A DNA stretch of 39,422 bases from Bacteroidota bacterium (GTDB lineage: Bacteria > Bacteroidota > Bacteroidia > Flavobacteriales > Weeksellaceae). Where the stretch lies: assembly GCA_023419095.1 (NCBI GenBank), contig JAEZYN010000052.1, positions 1 through 39,422 of the forward strand. The letters run 5' to 3'. The first letter of the stretch is position 1. Each line of letters opens with the position of its first letter. The position numbers and the translations under genes were made by a program. This document shows, in pieces, positions 1 to 7,843 of this stretch. The notes under the pieces are model-generated. The model did no database searches, was not told the DNA's origin, and was given only the letters and a program-made list of their open reading frames with translations.

Positions 1-242
1 CCTTTCTGGTCTTTATTTTCGATTTCTGAGGCAAACTGAATGTCGCCATCACGCAAAAGTCTTAACCCTAATTTTGAATCTTCAACCACGGTTTTTCCCT
101 GGTATGTAAGGTTGTAAAAAGGAACGCCGCTCTTCAACTGAAAATTCATTTCAAATTTTCCGTCGGGCGATTTTACAGACTGTGCGTTGAGTGCGAAACT
201 TCCCATCAACAGGAAAAGCGCAGATATTTTTATATTTTTCAT
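1..242 (-). CDS. susB: GH97 alpha-glucosidase (SusB-like), N-terminal part
   Basis: Only the first 80 codons are inside the window; the gene runs off the left edge. The protein begins with a signal peptide (about residues 1-21, ending ALNAQ). It continues with SPDGKFEMNFQLKSG and then LTYQGKTVVEDSKLGLRL, the pattern I know from the N-terminal beta-sandwich of glycoside hydrolase family 97. SusB in this family releases glucose from alpha-1,4-linked oligosaccharides in the periplasm. The start ATG is at 240-242. The gene lies downstream of susC, susD and two susE/F-like genes but has its own promoter (262-292), so it can be expressed separately. The catalytic domain is outside the window, so the family call rests on the N-terminus and on context. 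Confidence 0.75.
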   Translation of the reverse strand, partial: MKNIKISALFLLMGSFALNAQSVKSPDGKFEMNFQLKSGVPFYNLTYQGKTVVEDSKLGLRLLRDGDIQFASEIENKDQK

Positions 243-261
243 ACGATAATTTTCGAATCAA

Positions 262-292
262 TAAATTTAGAGAAAATGCGCCTCAAAACAAA
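262..292 (-). promoter_or_regulatory. Bacteroidota-type promoter for the GH97 gene
   Basis: On the minus strand a -33 element TTTG (289-292) is followed after 19 bases by TAAATTTA (262-269), seven of eight matches to TAnnTTTG. The start codon is 19 bases further on. Spacing and sequence fit the primary sigma factor of Bacteroidota. Confidence 0.6.
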
Positions 293-366
293 GTTTTTCG
301 CGTCCTAAAAAGGTTTTTCAACGCGGTGTTTACGCAAATTCCGCCAGACGGGATTTATCAGTAGAT

Positions 367-450
367 GTGCAGAAATGGTATAGTGAGGTGCAGGAATGGT
401 ATATCGGGCTGCAGAAATGATATAATGGCACGCAGAAACGGTATAATGAG
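367..450. repeat. Four degenerate 21-bp tandem repeats
   Basis: Four head-to-tail copies of a 21-base unit lie at 367-387, 388-408, 409-429 and 430-450. The core is TGCAGAAATGGTATA followed by a variable tail. They fill most of the 243-546 gap and end at the 3' side about 75 bases upstream of the GH97 -33 box. A 21-base period is two DNA turns, so each copy presents the same helix face. No function is known; a protein-binding array is one possibility. Confidence 0.7.
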
Positions 451-492
451 AAATTGGGCGGCCTGTGCGTGGATGTGCAACATTTAGATAAA

Positions 493-520
493 AAAACTGC
501 TGCCCGAAGGCAACAGTTTT
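493..520 (-). terminator. Rho-independent terminator of the sus operon
   Basis: The inverted repeat has arms 493-504 and 509-520 (12 bp with one wobble), closed on the minus strand by a TTCG tetraloop and followed by a T-rich run. It lies 26 bases after the stop of the last sus gene. Confidence 0.85.
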
Positions 521-546
521 AAATAAATGTAAGTGTTAAAGGAAAA

Positions 547-1977
547 CTATTGCGGTGTCACCGTATAAGTTCCCAGTTTAATGTTAGCGGTGATTTTGTA
601 CATATTGCCGCCACCATTGAATTTGATGTCGCCATTGTCGCCATTTGGTCCCAGATATCCTGAGGTTCCGGCTGAATGCATGTTGCCCCACTCCTGTCCA
701 GACCAGTCTTGCTGTCCGAGGAATTTGAAAGCAGCATCATCTCCAATAGCAATTACGTGCTCATAAACACCGTCACCCACCTGGGTCATCGGAATTGCTG
801 CACCAGCGTTCCAGCCCTGGATAGATCCTACCAAATATACGTTGGTTGGCAATGTAGGTACAGATGAAGGCGTTACTTTGATATCACGTGAGTTTTGGTC
901 AATCGTGATCTTGTACATACCTGAATTTCCTGTAAACTTCATGTTTTCAGATCCGTCAGGCTCCAGGTTTGCAGACCAGGTATTGAAGTACTTGTAACCC
1001 TCATTCATTCCCGGCGCGTTAAGGCTGTAGTTAATTGGACTCCAGTCTTGCTGACCTAAGAAACGGAAAGATCCGTTACTTTCCAGATAGGTGTAAATTT
1101 CAGATATCTCATTGTTTCTGTTAAGCTTTTGAGCTGCAGAAGCATTCCAGCCTACTGCTGATCCGCCACCTACTATGTAGAAATCTACAAACGCAGGTTG
1201 GAAAGGCGTTACTTTGAATGTAACCACCTCAGAAGTTTTCGTAATGGTACCACCTGTAGAAATAGTGCTCGCTGTTACGCGCACGTCCACTTCTGAAGCA
1301 ACACCAACCGGTAAGTTTAATCCGATAACCGCATTGTTAAGGGCAAAGTTTGTCCATGCCAATTCCTTCAGGTCCGTTACCGTACCCGTAGAAACGAAGT
1401 CTGTAGAACCTTTCTTCGCGATCTCTACATTATACGATACGTTCACACCGTAAGCATAATCTGTCCAGGTTACTACAGTTGCGGTTGCAAGCGGGCTTGC
1501 AGCGTCAAGTACAACAGATTCACCTGCGGTAGGTTTAGTAATAACAGGAACAGCCGACGGGTAAGGCGTCACAGAAAATGCAATCGCATTAGAAACTGCG
1601 GATCCGGTTTCAACGCGGATATAAACCGTTTGAAGTGAGTATGGCTTTACGCCCACCTGCAGCATTGCTGTATTCAGCTCACCAATCGTTGTGCGAAGCG
1701 TAGTTTTATCTGAAGTTCCTAAAACTGACTTCTTAGCAAAATCTTCCGTAGCGGAAACCACTACCGAATACGTAGATGCACCGGTTGAAGGTTCCCACGT
1801 AAGGATATATGGGTTGTTATCCATCGACGGATAAAGAACAGACACTCCGGGAACAGTATTGTGCAGCGTGAAAGACGCTTCCGGAGAAGCCCAGTCTCTG
1901 TCAGCATCATTTCTGCAGGCCGTGAGAAGTATTAATGGCAGACAAAGCACCATCAGGGTTTTAAATATATTTTTCAT
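547..1977 (-). CDS. SusE/SusF-like surface glycan-binding lipoprotein (476 aa)
   Basis: This is an outer-membrane lipoprotein expected to bind alpha-glucan at the cell surface. The signal peptide ends in LLTAC, with the lipidated cysteine at residue 21. The acidic residues just after it (RNDADRD) resemble the surface-export signal of Bacteroidota lipoproteins. Residues about 30-135 and 140-260 look like two SusE-type immunoglobulin-like domains. They are followed by two C-terminal carbohydrate-binding repeats (about 262-370 and 378-476), each with the motif FLGQQDW and a YLVG/YIVG start. It is the fourth gene of the locus, 29 bases after the previous gene, and ends at a strong terminator. At 476 residues and four domains it is closer to SusF in architecture than its neighbour. 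The exact glycan is inferred from the adjacent GH97. Confidence 0.85.
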   Translation of the reverse strand: MKNIFKTLMVLCLPLILLTACRNDADRDWASPEASFTLHNTVPGVSVLYPSMDNNPYILTWEPSTGASTYSVVVSATEDFAKKSVLGTSDKTTLRTTIGELNTAMLQVGVKPYSLQTVYIRVETGSAVSNAIAFSVTPYPSAVPVITKPTAGESVVLDAASPLATATVVTWTDYAYGVNVSYNVEIAKKGSTDFVSTGTVTDLKELAWTNFALNNAVIGLNLPVGVASEVDVRVTASTISTGGTITKTSEVVTFKVTPFQPAFVDFYIVGGGSAVGWNASAAQKLNRNNEISEIYTYLESNGSFRFLGQQDWSPINYSLNAPGMNEGYKYFNTWSANLEPDGSENMKFTGNSGMYKITIDQNSRDIKVTPSSVPTLPTNVYLVGSIQGWNAGAAIPMTQVGDGVYEHVIAIGDDAAFKFLGQQDWSGQEWGNMHSAGTSGYLGPNGDNGDIKFNGGGNMYKITANIKLGTYTVTPQ

Positions 1978-2006
1978 AAGATCTGATTAAATTTATTAGC
2001 CTGCCC

Positions 2007-3098
2007 TTATTTCACCGGAATCAGTGTATAAGCGCCTGTAGCATCATTAAAATAAATGTCATAAGTCCATTCTGCCGCAAGCGGAATATTCGCACCACCC
2101 GGTGATGCTGTACCGAAGAATTCGGCATTTGTTCCCCAGCTCGTATCCCAGGCATTGTTTGCTCTGAATTTGAATTCACCAGCGTTCAATGTAACATTGA
2201 AAGCCGTCCAAACATGTGGGTCAAATGTAGACTGCGTAAGCTGTGTATCTGTATCCCAGTTTCCGTTCACGGTTCCGATGATTGAGATATTGCTGTACGT
2301 TGTAGCAGGAACTGTAGCCGGAACGAATGTATACGTAAGGTCAGCAGTGTCTACGGTAAGCGTATAGTATCCGTCAGCAGCTACCGGAATGTTGCCCGAG
2401 CCACCGTCTGAGCTAAGAAGCCCTGGTGCAGCACCCAAACCGAACTGATCATCCCATGAGCCTTTCACTTTAATCATCTTGAAACCACCTGCTTTGAAAT
2501 AGCCAGTAAATGTGTATTTACCTGCTTCCGTACTTTTCAGCAGCGGGAAAAGATTATTGTTTGTAGCTAAATTGTCCCAACCACCGGCGGTTGCATCACC
2601 CACGAGGTATAGGTCAACAAAATCATAGATCGGTGCTGATGCATACGGCGTAACCATCAGGCTGGTGACATTAGAACTCTGTACAAAATCGTCGGTTCCG
2701 ATGAAAGAAACCACGCGGAAGTACATCTTCTGTGCTACATCCGGCACAAAACCAATCTTTTTAGCGGCTGAGTTCAGGTCTGCAGCGGTAAAAGAAGCAT
2801 AATTCTGAGAACGCGTTGTGGAAGTAAGTTCCAGTGCATCATCAAATTTATCATTAGAACTGATCTCTACACGGTATTTCGTTTCAACCGGCACATCAAA
2901 CGTTGCTCTGCTCCAGGTAACGGTAAGCGCGGGATTTGATGGAAAATTTGCATCAAGGAAAAGTGTTTCCGCCGAGAGATCGATCAGTATCGGCGACGAC
3001 TCCGGATTGATCGTAATAATCTCGCGATCCTGGCATGAGGAAAGCCCCAGCAACATCGCAAACATCACGAATAAGTGATTAAAAATATTATTTTTCAT
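2007..3098 (-). CDS. SusE-like surface glycan-binding lipoprotein (363 aa)
   Basis: This is the third gene of the sus locus, 19 bases after susD. The signal peptide ends LGLSSC with the lipidated cysteine at residue 22, followed by the acidic stretch QDREI. Residues about 30-150 form a SusE N-terminal domain, including the Bacteroidota pattern LTVTWSRATF. Two beta-sandwich repeats follow, starting near VDLYLVGDATAGGWDN and SNISIIGTVNGNWD; these resemble the starch-binding modules of SusE and SusF. The expected role is to hold alpha-glucan next to the SusC-SusD transporter. It shares its domain order with the next gene but has one fewer N-terminal module. The annotation is firm at family level; the ligand is inferred. 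Confidence 0.85.
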   Translation of the reverse strand: MKNNIFNHLFVMFAMLLGLSSCQDREIITINPESSPILIDLSAETLFLDANFPSNPALTVTWSRATFDVPVETKYRVEISSNDKFDDALELTSTTRSQNYASFTAADLNSAAKKIGFVPDVAQKMYFRVVSFIGTDDFVQSSNVTSLMVTPYASAPIYDFVDLYLVGDATAGGWDNLATNNNLFPLLKSTEAGKYTFTGYFKAGGFKMIKVKGSWDDQFGLGAAPGLLSSDGGSGNIPVAADGYYTLTVDTADLTYTFVPATVPATTYSNISIIGTVNGNWDTDTQLTQSTFDPHVWTAFNVTLNAGEFKFRANNAWDTSWGTNAEFFGTASPGGANIPLAAEWTYDIYFNDATGAYTLIPVK

Positions 3099-3117
3099 TG
3101 TCTCTTAAAATATTAGA

Positions 3118-4737
3118 TTAATATCCAGGGTTTTGTGTAAGATTCGGGTTCACTACCAAATCGTTGGTTGGAATTGGGAATAGGTTTCTGTATTCCGGCA
3201 CTGAAGTTCCGTTCTTTACGTTTCCTTTCCATGGCCACAGGTAAGATGAAGAAGTGAATTTACCGAAACGGATAAGGTCTGTACGGCGCGTCATTTCCCA
3301 AGACAGCTCGCGCGATCTTTCATCAAGAATAAAGTCCAGATTCAGAACCGAAACTGTAGAGGCTCCCGCACGGGCACGCAAAGCATTTACATAACCTAAA
3401 GCTGTAGCAGCGCTACCGCCACCACCACGCAGGTTGGCTTCAGCATACATAAGATACACATCTGCTAGACGGTACATCGGAAGGTCAGTTTCTACCCAGT
3501 TTTCATGGCTTCCGGCCGACCCGTCACTTTTCAGGTTTTTGTATTTGATGAATGCATAGCCGTCATTGAAGTTTCCTAAATCTTCTATTTCCAATGTCTG
3601 CCCGGCAGTATAGAAACGGCCACGCTTATCATTTGGTTCGAATTTCTGAACGAAGGCTTTTGTAGTTCTGAGACCGCCCCAGCCACCATTCACACCGAAA
3701 TCTTTCGGATCCATAGATCCACCGATCGCTGCATGTACCAGGTACGTCGTTCCACCGTTGGTCTGTGTTCTCTGGCCGTCATAAACCACTGAAAAAATAT
3801 TCTCAGGATTTGCAACGTGGTTGTCTGCAAGGAAAAGACTCTCGTAGCTGATGTCTTTAGCAATCGTATTGTTCGGATTCGTTGGGTCCGGAACCTGAAT
3901 CACTTTGTTTTTCAGAGAATAACCGGCGTTGATCACTTTATCACAATAAGCGATTACGTCTGCGTTTCTTTCTGTTCCTGTGTAAACTTTAGCATTAAGA
4001 TAAAGTCTGGCCATCAAAGTCCAGGCTGCAGCTTTGTCCAGTCTGCCATATTCATTGGTTCTTGGTGCTTTCAGCTCAGCTTCTGCTTCCTTGAGTTGAT
4101 TTTCAACATAAGCAAAAACTTCAGGTCTTGAGATTTGCTTTGGAACGGTACCAAATGTAGTTTCGTCTACGAAAGGAACATTTCCGAACATATCAAGCAG
4201 GTGATAATAGGCCTGTGCACGGAGGAATTTGGCTTCCGCACGCATTGCCTTGGCCTCATTCAGGTTTTCGCCGGTGATTCCGTTTTGGCTAAGCTTTTCA
4301 TCTGTGGTATTTTTAATGAATTCATTGCAATACGCGATCTCTGTGTAAAGACGGAAATACATTGCGTTGCTGAATTCATTTGCAGGCGTCCAGATCATTT
4401 TGTGGAATTCGTGCAGTGAGCCGTCATTCCAGCCAATCACCGCTTCATCTGTTGTAATAACCTGCATCGTGTAAAGCAAACGTGTGTAGATTGAGAATCC
4501 ACCGTCGATACCCGCGATGTCACCATTTCCGTCACCGCTGTCCTGTCCGCCAAGGGCAAGACCGCCGTAAAGTTTTGCGAGAAGACTTTTATAATTCGAA
4601 AAGTCCTTATATAATAGCGCACCGGTAACCTCCGTTACGGGTTCCTGCCGCAGATCATCCACACAGGAAGATACGGTAAGCGTAAGTCCCAGAAGTGCAG
4701 CTGCAATAGTATTTCTTGTTATTCTGAAATTTTTCAT
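3118..4737 (-). CDS. susD: SusD/RagB family nutrient-binding lipoprotein
   Basis: SusD is the lid of the SusC outer-membrane transporter and binds the oligosaccharide. The signal peptide ends TVSSC (lipidated Cys25) with VDD directly after, a surface-lipoprotein-like signal. The SusD TPR helices are recognisable in AEAKFLRAQAYYHLLDMFG and in the C-terminal RLADVYLMYAEANLR. The near-terminal segment LDFILDERSRELSWE and the closing NPNLTQNPGY are typical of the family. The length of 539 residues is normal. The gene is 12 bases after susC and 19 before the next lipoprotein gene, so all four are one operon. Confidence 0.95.
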   Translation of the reverse strand: MKNFRITRNTIAAALLGLTLTVSSCVDDLRQEPVTEVTGALLYKDFSNYKSLLAKLYGGLALGGQDSGDGNGDIAGIDGGFSIYTRLLYTMQVITTDEAVIGWNDGSLHEFHKMIWTPANEFSNAMYFRLYTEIAYCNEFIKNTTDEKLSQNGITGENLNEAKAMRAEAKFLRAQAYYHLLDMFGNVPFVDETTFGTVPKQISRPEVFAYVENQLKEAEAELKAPRTNEYGRLDKAAAWTLMARLYLNAKVYTGTERNADVIAYCDKVINAGYSLKNKVIQVPDPTNPNNTIAKDISYESLFLADNHVANPENIFSVVYDGQRTQTNGGTTYLVHAAIGGSMDPKDFGVNGGWGGLRTTKAFVQKFEPNDKRGRFYTAGQTLEIEDLGNFNDGYAFIKYKNLKSDGSAGSHENWVETDLPMYRLADVYLMYAEANLRGGGGSAATALGYVNALRARAGASTVSVLNLDFILDERSRELSWEMTRRTDLIRFGKFTSSSYLWPWKGNVKNGTSVPEYRNLFPIPTNDLVVNPNLTQNPGY

Positions 4738-4749
4738 TTTCGTAAAATA

Positions 4750-7491
4750 TTAAAATTGAAAGTTTAAACCTAATGAATACACTTTAGGTCTTTGGTAGAA
4801 ACCATTATCGATATTGCCAAAGATTTCTGGATCTACACCGGTGTAATCTGTAATTACAAATACGTTCTGCGCCATACCGTACACGCGAAGGTTGCTCTTG
4901 TCTCCCAAGACACTACCGAAATTGTAGCCTAATGAGATATTATCCATTCTGAGGAAAGATGCGTCTTCGATGAAGATATCACTCCAGTACTGAACGTTTT
5001 TGAAGCCATAAGATGCTGCTACGCTGGAGATATTCTGTAAATAATCATTGGTAGCGATGCTCTGAACGTTCGACTGTGATGCGAAGTTGTTGTAAACATA
5101 GTTTCCAACTACCGCACGAAGTGAAGTGGAGAAATCCCAGTTTTTGTAATTTACTTTCGTAGAAAAACCGAAGGTAGCATCCGGTGTGGTAGACTGGTAC
5201 AGGTATTTGTCATCCTGCGTGATAGCACCGTCACCGTTTCTGTCAACATAAACGCCTTCCAAAGGCTTACCAGCGTTATCATAAACCTGCTGATATACGA
5301 GGAAACCGAAAGGGGTGCTGCCCTCCTGATGAGCCTGAACAGTATTACCGATACCGCCGGATATACCTCCCGTTGGAATGAAATAGCCTTCTGCAACATC
5401 TGCAAGGTCAGTAATCACCGGGTTGTAAACCGCTGCATTAAGACTGAAGTCCCATTTTACGTTTTCAGTTTTTACAGGCACGACATTGATTAGGAATTCC
5501 AGACCGTCAGTCTCCATCTCACCAATGTTTCTGATGTTTTCATTGCTGAATTCACCAGCCGGCACAGAAACTTTACCCTGAAGGTTTGTAGTGAATTTTT
5601 TGAACCAGTCGAATGAACCGGTGATACGGTCATCCGCAAATCCAAAATCAAGACCTGCATTCACCGTCGCCGTTGTTTCCCACGTCAGCTTGTCGTTGTA
5701 CTGAGTCGGGCGGTACATATAATAGTAGGTTTCCCCAAAACCGTACTGCGCACCAGGGTTTGAAATACTGTAAGAAGGGAAAGAGTTATAGTAACGTCCT
5801 ACTTCCTGCTGACCTGTCTGGCCATATCCTACACGTAATTTCAAGTCTGAGAATACCGCAGAATCTGCAAGGAAATCTTCATTGATAATCTTCCATGCAC
5901 CTGAAGCCGCATAGAATGTTCCCCAGTTATTCTTGGTATCAATGCCGTTGTAGAATCTTGATGAACCGTCTCTTCTTACCGAGCCGTTTAGGATATACTT
6001 ATCAGCGATAGTAAAGATTCCACGTCCGTAGAAACTAATCAAAACTAAGTTTTCATTTACATCATTTGGTTTGTCAGTCGCGTTTTGCGTTGGGTCACCA
6101 AAATAAGTCAGTACACCCGGAACCTGGTTGTTGAACTTCTGGTAAGAGTAACCCGCCACTAAGTCCATTTTGGTATTTATCGCATCTACAGTTTTCACGT
6201 AGTTGAAATATGTTTCGAGAAGTTTGTTGGTCTTCTCCTGCGTATAGTCTCTGCGCGAACCCAAATTAAAATAGGTTGCACGGTAGTTCGGATATTCGGT
6301 TACTGCACCTGTACCTTTCTGATAATCATAACCTGCGTTCACATTGAAATGGAGATCAGGTAAAAAGTGGAACTTATAATCCAACTGCAAGCTTGCAATA
6401 CCACGCTGAACTGATGAAACATCGCGGCGCGCGTCGAGCGAAGCTACAGGGTTTGCCGTACCGTTTACGTTAAGTCCTCCCGTGGGCAGGAACCATTCCC
6501 AATAATTACCTACGCTGTTTCCACGCGGTGAAGAATCATAAACTGGCTGAGTAGGATCCATCAGTTGTGCAGCACCGATTACGCCTGCATTGAAGCGGTT
6601 TTCTGTCAATGAACCTTTTAGGTTGGCATTGATTGACAGGTGTCTGTCGAATAATTTCGGTGTTAAATTTAAACCAATAGACGTTCTGCGGAATTCATTG
6701 GTGCGAACGATACCGTTTTGCTCGTTGTAACCTAATGAAAGACGGTAAGGCAAACCTTTGATACCACCTGAAAGCGCAAGATTGTTGTCTGTTCCCCAAG
6801 CTGTCTGATAAATCTCATCCTGCCAGTTTGTGTCCGCATTACCTAAAAGACCGAGATACTTTGGCTGAGTTGCATTTGCCTGCACGTAATTTCGGAATTC
6901 GTCGGCGCTCAACACCTTTTGGTCACCCATTCTGGTTGAAGCACTGGCCATCGTAGAAAAATCTACTTTGAATCTGCCGGCTGTACCTTTTTTGGTGGTA
7001 ATCAATATTACACCATTTGAAGCACGGTTACCGTAGATTGCCGCTGAAGAGGCATCTTTAAGGATACTGAATGATTCAATGTCATTCGGATTGATCAGTG
7101 CAAGCGCATTAGCCGCTCCTGAAACACCGGAATAGTCCATCGGGATACCATCTATTACGATGAGCGGATCATTTGTTGCCGTAAGTGAAGCTCCACCACG
7201 AATTCTGATCGTAGAACCGGCGCCTGGGTTACCTCCGTTTCCGGTAATCGTAACACCGGCAGCTTTACCCTGGATTAGCTGGTCTGCAGACGTAGATCCC
7301 ACGTTGAAATCTTCTGTCGTAAGCGAAGTGATAGAACCGGTGAGGTCTTCCTTCTTTTGCGAACCGTAGCCAATCAGTACAACCTGCTCAATTTCTGCTG
7401 TCCGTAGCGTGTCCGTTGTTTGTGCCTGTAGAATTGAGCCTGCCAATAGAAATGCCGGCGCAATTTTCAAAACTTTCGTATAGTTTCTCAC
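4750..7491 (-). CDS. susC: SusC/RagA family TonB-dependent outer-membrane transporter
   Basis: This is a TonB-dependent importer of oligosaccharides. A signal peptide (to about residue 24, ILQAQ) is followed almost at once by the TonB-box-like EIEQVVLIGYG and the SusC plug (DLTGSI, IRIRGGASL, LIVIDGIPMDY, DASSAAIYGNRASNGVILI). The rest is a beta-barrel ending in the usual aromatic residue (LGLNFQF). The carboxypeptidase-regulatory-like domain found in front of the plug in many SusC proteins is missing, hence 913 rather than about 1000 residues. An EF-hand-like loop DRNGDGAITQDD lies near residue 735. The start codon is GTG at 7489-7491; an in-frame stop lies seven codons upstream and no ATG gives a better signal peptide. 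It is the first gene of the locus. Confidence 0.95.
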   Translation of the reverse strand: MRNYTKVLKIAPAFLLAGSILQAQTTDTLRTAEIEQVVLIGYGSQKKEDLTGSITSLTTEDFNVGSTSADQLIQGKAAGVTITGNGGNPGAGSTIRIRGGASLTATNDPLIVIDGIPMDYSGVSGAANALALINPNDIESFSILKDASSAAIYGNRASNGVILITTKKGTAGRFKVDFSTMASASTRMGDQKVLSADEFRNYVQANATQPKYLGLLGNADTNWQDEIYQTAWGTDNNLALSGGIKGLPYRLSLGYNEQNGIVRTNEFRRTSIGLNLTPKLFDRHLSINANLKGSLTENRFNAGVIGAAQLMDPTQPVYDSSPRGNSVGNYWEWFLPTGGLNVNGTANPVASLDARRDVSSVQRGIASLQLDYKFHFLPDLHFNVNAGYDYQKGTGAVTEYPNYRATYFNLGSRRDYTQEKTNKLLETYFNYVKTVDAINTKMDLVAGYSYQKFNNQVPGVLTYFGDPTQNATDKPNDVNENLVLISFYGRGIFTIADKYILNGSVRRDGSSRFYNGIDTKNNWGTFYAASGAWKIINEDFLADSAVFSDLKLRVGYGQTGQQEVGRYYNSFPSYSISNPGAQYGFGETYYYMYRPTQYNDKLTWETTATVNAGLDFGFADDRITGSFDWFKKFTTNLQGKVSVPAGEFSNENIRNIGEMETDGLEFLINVVPVKTENVKWDFSLNAAVYNPVITDLADVAEGYFIPTGGISGGIGNTVQAHQEGSTPFGFLVYQQVYDNAGKPLEGVYVDRNGDGAITQDDKYLYQSTTPDATFGFSTKVNYKNWDFSTSLRAVVGNYVYNNFASQSNVQSIATNDYLQNISSVAASYGFKNVQYWSDIFIEDASFLRMDNISLGYNFGSVLGDKSNLRVYGMAQNVFVITDYTGVDPEIFGNIDNGFYQRPKVYSLGLNFQF

Positions 7492-7561
7492 AAAAATAAT
7501 ATTTAAGGATTAATATTCAAGATATCCGTTCTTCATGGTTAGAAGACTTGCAATTTACTTA

Positions 7562-7616
7562 AAATTATAAATATTACTAAAAATTTATAATTTATGTTAA
7601 TAATTAGTGATTATTA
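7562..7616. promoter_or_regulatory. Two palindromes upstream of susC
   Basis: A perfect 11-bp inverted repeat (arms 7562-7572 and 7583-7593, spacer 10) is followed by a perfect 7-bp one (arms 7598-7604 and 7610-7616, spacer 5). Both lie in the AT-rich 352-base gap between divergent susC and metG. The first has a 21-base arm-to-arm period and could be an operator for the sus operon. AT-richness raises the chance of coincidence. No exact TAnnTTTG box reading toward susC is present outside the start-codon overlap. The rest of the gap holds only the metG promoter. Confidence 0.35.
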
Positions 7617-7814
7617 TCATATATTGTATGCACTGCATTTTTTATTTCGCTGATTATCAATATTTTCAAAAACAGGAATGCCTCTTATACCCATACCGAT
7701 TTTAAGATAAAGTTAAACATTTGTTTAGCTTTAATATACCCGAAATTAAGTTCCAAGGACTTTTTCGCACCTCCTTTTACTTGAAATGAGCCCAAAACAG
7801 AACGGTTAAAATCT

Positions 7815-7822
7815 TATCTTTG
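7815..7822 (+). promoter_or_regulatory. -7 box of the metG promoter
   Basis: TATCTTTG matches TAnnTTTG exactly, 21 bases before the metG ATG. No clear -33 TTG lies at the expected distance. The TTG inside this box is the start of a longer but probably false reading frame. Confidence 0.6.
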
Positions 7823-7843
7823 CCGAAAATTGAGAATAGCATA

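Noticed and set aside
367..450. Possible CRISPR array
   Set aside because: Units are 21 bases, directly abutting and degenerate. There are no unique spacers and no cas genes.
365..487. A plus-strand 40-codon frame through the 21-bp repeats giving a heptad CRNGI-type peptide
   Set aside because: The repeat length is a multiple of three, so an open frame repeats automatically. There is no promoter, and the peptide has no features beyond the repeat.
7491..7498. TATTTTTG on the minus strand at the susC start as a -7 box
   Set aside because: It overlaps the GTG start, so transcripts would begin inside the signal peptide codons. The region is A/T-rich and a chance match is likely.
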